DNA of 64,000 nucleotides, from contig NZ_CP091794.1 of NCBI RefSeq assembly GCF_022024175.1, positions 2,666,001 through 2,730,000 on the forward strand. The letters are read 5' to 3'. Source of the DNA: Prevotella communis (GTDB taxonomy: Bacteria; Bacteroidota; Bacteroidia; Bacteroidales; Bacteroidaceae). Below the pieces are notes generated by a model that saw nothing but the letters and a program-made list of their open reading frames with translations, had not been told where the DNA came from and did no database searches. Every line of letters begins with the position of its first letter. The first letter of the stretch is position 1. Shown here piece by piece: positions 7,519-16,900 of the stretch. The translations under genes and the position numbers were made by a program.

Positions 7519-8259
7519 TTAAGACGTTAGACCGGAAGCTAGAATCTGGACGACATGGATAAAACGGATAGGCAGATGCTCTTTCTCGGCTATGCCCTGC
7601 ATGTGCATCAGACAAGAGGAGTCGGGCCCCGTGACATACTGGGCCCCGGTGGCGAGATGACGGTTGACTTTGTCAATACCCATGCGGCGACTCACGGCCT
7701 GCTCCTCGACGGCAAACATACCACCGAAGCCGCAGCACTCGTCAGGACGCTCGGGCTCTACAATCTCAATGCCCCTGACCAGTTTCAGGAGGTCAATGAT
7801 CTTATTATACCGGGGCTCATGGCGCTCGGAAGGTGACGAGAGTCCCAGTTCGCGCACGCCATGACAGGAGTTGTGCACGCTGACGCGATAAGGGAAACGG
7901 GCCTGCAGGTGGTCCACCTTCACCACATCGTGCAGGAACTCCACGATATCCATCGTCTTCCCTGCTGCCTCACACGTATGCCCTTTCAACAGATTGGGAT
8001 GGAAACAACGCACATAGGCTGCGCAACTGGCCGACGGAGCCACCACATAGTCGTAGGGCGAGAACAGTTCATCAAATGTTTTGGCCAACGGCAGCGCCAT
8101 GCCTTCAAAGCCAGCATTACCCATTGGTTGTCCACAACAGGTCTGGCGCTCCGGATAGTCAACATCCAATCCCAGACTCTTCAATAGTCGATATGTCGAT
8201 ACGCCCACCTCCGGGTAGAGCGCATCGACATAACAGGGAACGAATAGTCCTACTTTCAT
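7519..8259 (-). CDS. lutA: Fe-S oxidoreductase, lactate utilisation LutA
   Basis: A 246-residue protein with two cysteine-rich CCG domains (CCGQPMGNAG near residue 42 and CCGFGG near 185), as in LutA/YkgE and the glycolate oxidase GlpC/GlcF family. Start chosen at MKVGLFVPCY (ATG 8257-8259), which matches family N-termini; the frame extends seven codons further up. It lies 11 bp after aldA and 17 bp before lutB, so the four genes are one operon. Confidence 0.9.
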   Translation of the reverse strand: MKVGLFVPCYVDALYPEVGVSTYRLLKSLGLDVDYPERQTCCGQPMGNAGFEGMALPLAKTFDELFSPYDYVVAPSASCAAYVRCFHPNLLKGHTCEAAGKTMDIVEFLHDVVKVDHLQARFPYRVSVHNSCHGVRELGLSSPSERHEPRYNKIIDLLKLVRGIEIVEPERPDECCGFGGMFAVEEQAVSRRMGIDKVNRHLATGAQYVTGPDSSCLMHMQGIAEKEHLPIRFIHVVQILASGLTS

Positions 8260-8270
8260 CCTATCATTAA

Positions 8271-9707
8271 TTAGTCCCATGTATCTAGATAGGTGACATG
8301 GGTAACGAGGTACTCATCGACACCATGTTTGCCGTCGGCACCACCTATACCACTCTTCTTCATACCTGCATGGAAGCCCTGGATGGCCTCGAAATGCTCA
8401 CGGTTAATATAGGTCTCGCCAAACTCAAGTTCGCGACAGGCCTTTACAGCTATATTCAGATCCTTAGTGAAGATGCTGGAAGCCAGACCGTATTCGCAGT
8501 CATTGGCCATAGCGATGACTTCGTCGAGGGTTTCAAATTCCACCAACGGAATCACAGGACCGAAGGTCTCCTCATGGATGATATCCATATCCTGACGACA
8601 GTTGTCGAGCACCGTAGCAGCATAGAAATAGCCCTTGGTGCCTACACGATGGCCACCACAGAGCAGTTTGGCACCCTGACTGATGGCACGCTCTACTTTC
8701 TCCGTCACGCTCTCAAGAGCACGCTGTTCTACCAACGGGCCCATATCAACACTCTCGTCGGCACAGGGGTCACCCACCTTCACAGCCTGCATCTTCTTCA
8801 CCAGTATCTCCGTGAAGGCAGCCTTCACCTCTTTCTGTACATAGACGCGCTCTGCATTGTTACAGATCTGTCCGTTGTTACCAATACGACTGTCGACAAT
8901 CCACTGGGCAGCACGCTCCAGGTCGGCATCCTTCATCACGATAGCGGGCGCCTTGCCACCCAGTTCCAGACTTACCTTTGTGATATTCTTTGACGCTGCA
9001 GCCATGATACTCTCGCCGGCACCTACAGAACCCGTCACGCTGACAATGTCGATCTTGGGTGAACCGGCCATCTCGTTGCCAATGACGGAACCCTTACCCG
9101 TTACGATATTGATGACGCCTGCGGGCAGACCTGTCTCGGCCACCACCTTGGCAAACTCCGTACAGTTCTCGGGCGTGAGCTGTGAGGGCTTTATCACGAT
9201 AGTACATCCTGCAATCAAAGCGGCACCAGCCTTACGGGCAATCAGGAAGAATGGGAAGTTCCATGGTAGGATACCGGCTACGACACCGATAGGCTTCTTA
9301 GTGAGCAGGATGGTCTCGTTAGGACGGTCGGAAGGGATAATCTCACCCTCGATATGACGGGCAAAGGTGGCCATATACTCAAAATAGGCAATGGTAGCAC
9401 CAACCTCGATAGCAGCCCAGTTGCGGGTCTTACCCTGCTCGCGCATAATAATCTCCGTAAATTCCTTCTCGCGTTTTTTGATTCCTTCAGCCATCTTCAG
9501 CAGATAACCGGCTCGCTCAATGGCAGGTGTCTTGGCCCACGCTTTCTGAGCTGCACGGGCAGCATCAAGCGCACGGTTCACATCCTCAATGGTACCTTCC
9601 GGCTGACGGGAGATAACTTCCTCAGTTGAAGGGTTTAACACATTGATCCACTTGCCGTTCGAACTCTCACAGAACTGGCCGTTGATGTACATCTGTAAGT
9701 CTTTCAT
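8271..9707 (-). CDS. aldA: Lactaldehyde/glycolaldehyde dehydrogenase AldA
   Basis: A 478-residue NAD-dependent aldehyde dehydrogenase, the length of E. coli AldA (479). It shows the AldA-type segments WNFPFFLIARK, LELGGKAPAIVM (general base Glu near 250), NNGQICNNAERVYV (nucleophile Cys near 282) and the C-terminal GFHAGMKKSGIGGADGKHG. AldA oxidises L-lactaldehyde, made from fucose or rhamnose, to L-lactate. Start chosen at MKDLQMYING (ATG 9705-9707). It is the first gene of an operon whose next genes, lutABC, oxidise its product. Confidence 0.88.
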   Translation of the reverse strand: MKDLQMYINGQFCESSNGKWINVLNPSTEEVISRQPEGTIEDVNRALDAARAAQKAWAKTPAIERAGYLLKMAEGIKKREKEFTEIIMREQGKTRNWAAIEVGATIAYFEYMATFARHIEGEIIPSDRPNETILLTKKPIGVVAGILPWNFPFFLIARKAGAALIAGCTIVIKPSQLTPENCTEFAKVVAETGLPAGVINIVTGKGSVIGNEMAGSPKIDIVSVTGSVGAGESIMAAASKNITKVSLELGGKAPAIVMKDADLERAAQWIVDSRIGNNGQICNNAERVYVQKEVKAAFTEILVKKMQAVKVGDPCADESVDMGPLVEQRALESVTEKVERAISQGAKLLCGGHRVGTKGYFYAATVLDNCRQDMDIIHEETFGPVIPLVEFETLDEVIAMANDCEYGLASSIFTKDLNIAVKACRELEFGETYINREHFEAIQGFHAGMKKSGIGGADGKHGVDEYLVTHVTYLDTWD

Positions 9708-9761
9708 ACATGTATTGGTTTTTAGTAAATGAATAATAGTAGATTGTTTTATTGGATGCTG

Positions 9762-9769
9762 CAAAGATA
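9762..9769 (-). promoter_or_regulatory. -7 box of aldA-lutABC operon
   Basis: TATCTTTG on the minus strand, 54 bp before the aldA ATG. A TTTG-like stretch is found at about 9792-9795, slightly further than ideal (22 bp). Confidence 0.55.
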
Positions 9770-9866
9770 GCAAAAGTATTTATATTGGCAACAAAAATAT
9801 TTCTTTTTTTTTAGTTTAATCGCAAAAAATGCGGCATCTACATCAAAAACAAGAAGAAAGTGATGA

Positions 9867-10919
9867 TCAAAGAGTAAGAGAGTCTAACAATATCTCTATC
9901 AGGCGGGGCTTGGCATAATCGTCGAGCTCCGCTTCTTTTATCCAGAAATAGTCCTCAGGGAGCTGGGGGCGCTCTGCCGGTTCCCACAGGTAGAAGTCGG
10001 TCCAGAGGATACGATGGGTGAGGACATGCTTGACGTTCTTCTTTATCAACTGAGCGCTCGACCTTTGGTCGCTTGCTACCGGAGGGACGCAAGAATTGAG
10101 AACTGAGAACTCTCCGTTCTCAATTAATAACGGTTCGTACAGTCCCTGCCAGATATCCCCCTCACCACGGCGATGGATAGCCGTCTCACCCTGATAGCGT
10201 ATATAGACATAAGTGAGCCGGCGTTCCTGCACCTTCAGCGTCTTGAGTTTTACGGGAAGCTCAGCTACCCTACCCTTACGGAATGCCACGCACGACTCCA
10301 TCAACGGACAGTTCATGCAATCAGGACTGGCAGGGGTGCACTGGATAGCGCCAAAGTCCATGATGGCCTGGTTGTAAAGACCCGCCCCCATCCCCTTCTT
10401 ATCAAGGGCGGGGAGTAGTAAGTCCTGAGCCAGCAGGGCAAATTCCTTTTTGCCCTCTGTGGAGTTGATGGGTGTGCTGATGCCAAAGTGGCGACTCAGA
10501 ACACGATAGACATTACCATCGACAACTGCAGCAGGCAGGTCGAAAGCAATACTTCCGATGGCAGCAGCGGTATAGTCGCCAACGCCTTTCAAGCCTTTGA
10601 TACCTTCTATCGTCGTGGGGAAGCCACCAAGCGCCACAATCTGTTTGGCGGCAAAATGCAAATTGCGGGCACGGGAATAATAACCCAGTCCCTGCCATTC
10701 ACGCAGCACCTCGTCCTCGCTGGCCTCAGCCAGTTGCTCCACGGTAGGCCAACGGCGCATGAAACGCTCCCAGTAAGCCCATCCCTGTTTGACCTGCGTC
10801 TGCTGGAGAATAATCTCTGACAGCCAGATGGCATAAGGGTCTTTGGTTTGTCGCCAGGGCAAATCCCGCCCATTCTCACGAAACCAATGCAATAATGTCA
10901 GCGCAAAATCATTCGTCAT
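9867..10919 (-). CDS. mutY: A/G-specific adenine DNA glycosylase MutY
   Basis: A 350-residue base-excision repair enzyme that removes adenine paired with 8-oxoguanine. Visible marks: LSEIILQQTQV, the helix-hairpin-helix LKGVGDYTAAAI (about 107-118), the catalytic Asp in VVDGNVYRV (about 136), the 4Fe-4S cysteines C-x6-C-x2-C-x5-C (about 196-212) and a C-terminal NUDIX-like domain that checks for 8-oxoG. Residues about 265-287 are encoded by a run of small palindromes (10059-10125) that looks like an in-frame insertion in the C-terminal domain. It starts 37 bp after sprA, through an 8-bp tandem repeat. Confidence 0.93.
   Translation of the reverse strand: MTNDFALTLLHWFRENGRDLPWRQTKDPYAIWLSEIILQQTQVKQGWAYWERFMRRWPTVEQLAEASEDEVLREWQGLGYYSRARNLHFAAKQIVALGGFPTTIEGIKGLKGVGDYTAAAIGSIAFDLPAAVVDGNVYRVLSRHFGISTPINSTEGKKEFALLAQDLLLPALDKKGMGAGLYNQAIMDFGAIQCTPASPDCMNCPLMESCVAFRKGRVAELPVKLKTLKVQERRLTYVYIRYQGETAIHRRGEGDIWQGLYEPLLIENGEFSVLNSCVPPVASDQRSSAQLIKKNVKHVLTHRILWTDFYLWEPAERPQLPEDYFWIKEAELDDYAKPRLIEILLDSLTL
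10059..10125. repeat. Palindromic insertion within mutY
   Basis: Three nested or adjacent hairpins: CGACC/GGTCG at 10059-10071, CTTGC/GCAAG at 10072-10093, and AATTGAGAAC/GTTCTCAATT at 10094-10125. The reading frame of mutY stays open across it. Confidence 0.65.
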
Positions 10920-10951
10920 AACTCCTTAACTTCTTAACTCCTTTACTCCTC
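10920..10951. repeat. 8-bp degenerate tandem spacer repeat
   Basis: Four consecutive 8-bp units: AACTCCTT, AACTTCTT, AACTCCTT, TACTCCTC. They fill nearly the whole gap between sprA and mutY. Confidence 0.7.
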
Positions 10952-10956
10952 AGGAT

Positions 10957-13900
10957 TCATCGTGTCAATGAGAATTTCAGGGAGACGCCAAAGTCCTGCG
11001 TCGTGGTAGGATAACTGCTGCTTGAGAGCAGAGGCGTGTTGGTCTGACGGTCATAATAAGCCGTGAGTGTCAGCATGCGCGACAAGGTATAGTCGGCCTG
11101 AAGCGAAATCTTCAAGGCACTGTTACCACTGCTGGCAGATGATACGCCTGAGGCGATATCACGGGTGATGGCAGCCTGACGACGGAAAGAGACATCAAGA
11201 CGGGTGTTCAGATCGTGGTTGATACCCTTCTTGCTCGTGGTCTGCGTCTTGGAACTGTTGTTCTTGTTATCATCATTCCTGCCCTTGCCACCCGATGCCT
11301 TGCGACTGCTGCCTGAGCCACTGCCAAAGAGGTTGAAGTTGCTGATCTTATAGCCCATGCCAATCACCCAGTCCTTAGACTGCGACTCGTTGATCTGCAC
11401 GCTGGTCATAGAGAGGTTGAGCACACGGGTAGTACGATATTCCACCTTACACGTCAGGTTGTTGTTGAACGTCATATCAACGCCCAACAGCGGTGAGAAG
11501 GCCTCGTTGATGCTCACCGTAGAGATATTATAGCGTGAAGAGGGCGTCAAAGAGCCATCGGCAGCCTTTACATAACCGAGGTCGCCCATATACTCCATCC
11601 AAGAACTGTATGAGGCATAGGAACCTACGGAATAGACACTCTTATACGAGTGGTTCAGGTTGACGCTCTTGAAATGATCGCGTATCCAGGGCAACTTAGC
11701 CAGTCCGCCATAACGGATGGACCAGTTGGGCAACAGGCGCGTGAGTACGGGGAAGATGTCGAGCGAGCCACCAGCACCCATGGTATAGGTATCGAGGAAG
11801 GCAGGTATCAGCACGTCGGCACCATAGGCATTCACAGGGTTGGCATCCTGAACAGAAGAGCCCTCATACTGTGCCTGTACACGATCACGGAAGGCATTTA
11901 CCTTGCCGCAGAACTCGTTAAACGACGGACTGTTATAGCCATTGTTGGCATCGCCCATACCCTCGAGTGCACTGCGCAAGGAGATCGTGGTCATGGTGAA
12001 ACTGCCACTATAGGTGGTGGGTGAACCCTCATACATGAACTGCACGCTGCGCGACTTGGTAGCAGTACGGGTGGCCGAGAGGTCTATCTTCAGGTCGCGC
12101 ACAGGTTCCAGGGTGGCACGCAACTGCAGATCCTCTGTTGCCGAGGTATTGGCAGGAGTAGCCACATCGTCACTGCAAAGCAACCATCCGTTGTTACGGG
12201 CCGTCTCAATATACTCGTCGCCAGTAAGACCGAAAGCGAAACCAAGACCAGGAGCCATCACACTACCAGTACGTTGTCCGAAGGCATCGCCTACGTTGGG
12301 GATAAAGCCCGGCAGCGTCATAGAATACTGATGACGGTAACTGAGATTCACCGTACGGATCATCGTCAGGATATGGGCGGCATGCTGGGCCGAGTTATAC
12401 CACCATTCCTTCTCAAGGGGTTCCTTGGGAGTGACAGAGATCTTTATCTGCAGCGAGTCAGGTCCCCATACCTTAATCTTATTCTCATCAACGGTCTTCC
12501 ACTTCACGTCGACCTTACGGCCATCCTTATTGCGGGCAGACACCATCAGGCGCTTGGACTTCTTGCCATGCTGTACCACAATCTGACTGTCGGGTATCAG
12601 CGTGATCTCCTTCTGGAAGGTGTTCTTGTTCTTTGGAAGGGCTTTCTCGTCCTTGGTCTGTTCCTTGGCACCATCCTTCGTATCACCGCCCTTTACCTTT
12701 GTATCAGCCTTCTTCACCGTCTTGGACTTTCCTGCAGGTTTGGCAGGCTGTTTCTTGAAGCGCTCGTTGGTCTTCTTCAGGAAGGGGATATGGTTATAGA
12801 GCGTCTCCATATTGAGCGACCCGTTGATATTCAGATTACGGTTATTAGAAATGGTATTACCAAGAGAGGTACCATCCTCCATATCAGTACCACGCAACCA
12901 TGAATAGCTGGACTTAAACGAGGCATCAGCCTTCACCCAATCAAAGATAGGCAGTTTATCGATAGGCAACTGGTATGACAAGGAGAACGACTGCTGATAG
13001 TCGAGGGGCACACCCCAGTTCTTGATACTGGTCCATACAGAATCTTTCCAAGCCGAATAGCGATCCGGATAAAGATCTTGATTCACCGGTGTATAGGGTT
13101 CCTCAATCTCGGCATGGGTAGCACTCTGGAAAGTCATGTGCAGATTCTTGGTGAAGTCCCAGCGCAGCGAGAAGTCACGGTTCCACAGGAACTGCTGACT
13201 GAACGTCAGGGGCAGGTTAGGATTCTCGGTATTCTCGAGGTCGCGCTCCTGCAACTCACTATACATACGCACCATCTCGGAATTGAACGAGATATTCTGG
13301 GGCAGATAGTTGAAGCCAAGTGCCTTGGGGAAATTCATCCACTTGGACTTACTCTTGGAATTCTTAAACGGCTCCCATGTCTTGAATACAGGCGTATAAG
13401 AATAGTTGATAGAGCCACGCCACTGGTCTTCATTCTCATAAACAGTAGTCTCGCCCGTGGTGTTACGGTGAGAGTGTGAATAAGAGAATGAGAAGTTGGC
13501 AGGGTCGATAGGCAACGGATGACGCTTGTTCTTGATATCCACACGCACATTACTCAAGGAGAAATTGCGGTTGATATGCTTGGTTACGGCAATAGACTCA
13601 ATAGAATCGCGCTCACGCTGACTGCCAGCCGACTCCAGGGCATCATCAAGTTCCATATCAGAATCCAGCGGATTATACTTCGGACTGATAATCTCCTTAG
13701 AATAAGAGTAATAAAGTGGTGCAGAGACCTTGGCTTTTTCAGGAAATAGTTTGCCGAGATCAACATTGGCCGTAACAGTGTATGATTTCTGCGTATCGGT
13801 AGAACGCTGCAAGATTGTCTCTTCAAGACCACCGAAGCCATCAGTAACATAACGGCCTGTCATGTTCACACTACCTAAATCGGACAATTGTACATTGAGC

Positions 13901-16900
13901 GCACCAGAGGCAGCCCAGCCACCTTCGTTATTGGTCTCACGCAGACGCATCTCGTTAACCCATACCTCACCCGACTTCATGCCGGAGCTAAGGTTGCGCA
14001 CACCGATAATCATGGTCTTCACCTCGGCCAATGAGGGGTTACCCACCACGCTCACCTTATTATTAGGCTTAGCGGGATCATACTCTGAATAGACCTGCGT
14101 ATAGCTGGCCAGTCCTGCGGCCTTTGCCTTATTACGGTTTTTCTTCAGCGCGGTGAAGATGCTCATATCGATATCGAGCATATTTTCCTCCGGCCATACC
14201 TTGGCACGGTCACTGGGCACATTCCAGCGGTAATGGCCCTGCGGGGTGAGCTTCAGGGGAATGAGGTATTCGTAATAGTTGTTCTTATAGTCGGAACCCA
14301 GACGGATGAACACTGCCAACTGGTTGTCCTCCAGCTGCGTGCTGTTGGGCACCAGGTGGTTGGCATGGACAAACATCTGCAGGCGCTTATACTGGCGCAG
14401 GTTCAGATTGGTATTCTTATACACAGCCTTCGACTCGCCCTGCGACAGGTTCTTCACGGTGAGACAGAGCGCCTGCTCATTATTCTCTGTAAGCTGGGGC
14501 TGACCGGGGTCAGTGACACGGGTAATGCCCGGAGGCAGCACATAGGCCACAGGCTGACGGTCCGTATTCTCCTCCACGTTGACAGCACTCATCTCCAACA
14601 GACCCGTCTCGGCACCTGCTGATGTCTGCAGGTTCTGCTTATAGCGTCGCCATTCACCACGTACGAGGTCCAGAGAACCGAAACGCAACACGATAGGTTC
14701 CTCAAAGCCAGTGAGGAACATACGCATGAAGCGGATGCTGGTGAAGTCGTTGATGGAGCCAATCTTTGAGTCGTATTCCGTCAGGGGCACACGGTACTGG
14801 TACCAACGTACGGTAATAGAGTCGCCATTACGCAGCTTGGCCTTGTAGTCACGGTGGTCTACGATATGAGAGCCCTCGGGATTAGCCCCACGGTTGTAGG
14901 CCTGCAGTTCATCATCACTGATAGGAATACGATACTGATAATAGCGCTCGTACTCGTTGAGAGTATAATCCTGATTGATATCCTCTACATCGGGTCCCGT
15001 CTTGTAAGAGGTATCGTAACCCTCTGTCTGGTTATCACTGGCAGGAGAGTTTCCCTGAGGATTATTGATACGCTTATAGCGATCCATGATACTGGTCTTC
15101 GCAGCATCAAAGTCGGAACCACGGTAATAATGATAGTTGTCGCCGGCAGGGTCTTGTCGCCAAGCCTGAAGCAAGGAATCATTATGTACCACATTACCGA
15201 CATTATTCAACCAGTCAGCATATGCGCCATAGGTTCGTTCTTCTTCATCTGTCAAACCATTGAGACCCACATCCTGCTTCTGGCGGGAGCCGCTGGTGGT
15301 AGCGAAGGCGTAGGTCTGCGTAGCCTGCACGGGAATCTTACCCCACTGGGTTGTCTCAAACGATGAGGTGCCATCAACCGGCATACCACTCTCGTAGAAC
15401 TTCTTGCCATCACGCAGCACATCCTCGCCCACCTCACCAAGGTTGATATACAACTCACCACTATGTTTGCTGGCAGTACCTTCCTGACGGGTATAGATGA
15501 AGGGATCGAGCAGCCAGAACTCTACATATTCTATATTAGACTGTTCGAAGTCGGTAGTCTCCAGCTTACGCATCATACCACCCCAGCGCTGGGCTGGATT
15601 ACGGAGCGTACCGTCGCTATTGTAGTCAAGCGTCAGGTTGTAAGGACCACGTTCCTGCGGGTAATAAGCCAGGTTCAGGACGGGCAATGTAGACACGGCA
15701 CCGTTATAGGTACTCTGGTCACGGTTAGGATAGAGTTCCTTCACATAGACCTCACGCACATAGTGGTTGGACAACTGGTCCAGGTCGTTCTTGATATGCG
15801 CAGGTGTCAGACTGGATGAGCGGCGGGTAAAGATGGGATCTACGGTATACCACGCGAGCAAGGCACGGCCGTAGCCACTGCTCACCGTTGTCTTGTCATT
15901 GTGGTTGGCAAACATCGTAGGCACACTTGAAAGTACCCACTCCTTGGGGTCGCTCACATCACGCAGGTCCTTGGTATTCTCAAAGTCATCAATATACGAG
16001 GCATTATCCTGCGTACCACTGGCATTGCCGGCAATGAGTTGGGCAAACTCACCCGTAAAAGTAATCTGGGAAGGTTGGGTCACATGAATCAGAGGCAGAC
16101 GGTTCAACATATTCGTCAACCATTGCGACTCCTGTTTCCAGTTGATATTCAAGCCCCAGATGGTGTTGTTCAGAGGTTCGTCACCCATGGTCACCTTCGT
16201 GGTCAGCGCCTGTTCATTGAGGTGCATCAGTGTACCGCCAAGTGAGAAATTCTTCGTGAAGTCGTATTGCCAGTTCAGTCCCAGCATGGTCTTTCGCTGC
16301 ATGCCATAGCTGGTATTATCCTCCAGCGATACGCTGACATTGGTGCCTGCGTCGATGATACTCTGGTTCAGGATGGTAACCTCACCCAGGGAATAGTCCA
16401 CACTATAGTCGGAACCCTCCTGCAGCTCCACGCCACCGGCAACAACCTTCACAGAACCCTGGGGCACGTTATAGGCACCCAGCGAGATGACATTGGCGGC
16501 AGTACCCTTATACTGACCCGTCATGATGAACTTGTCCTTCTCGGCATTCTGTTTGGCTACGGTCTTCGTAGAGTCATAAAGCTGGTCGAAGCAATAGGTA
16601 TCTGCCAGATTTGCCACACCTTTCTGACTCAGGTAGTTACGCAGATACTCACCAAAGGGCTCTGCTGCAGGCAAGAACACACGACCATTATTAATGGTAT
16701 AGCCCTGAACAAAGTCGAACTGGCCATTGGCATGTGGTTTCATATTAGCATCCAAACGGTCCAGTCCCATTACTTTCAGCAACGTGGTGCTCTTTAACGA
16801 CTCTTCTGGGAGGTACGACAGATAGGTACCTGTGGTGTCACTCTGGTATTTGATGTCCAAGCGGAACTTCTCTTTCTCGACTGTCGATGCCAGATAATAC

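Noticed and set aside
12274-12903. Plus-strand frame of 209 codons within sprA
   Set aside because: Antisense shadow of sprA; no promoter or family match.
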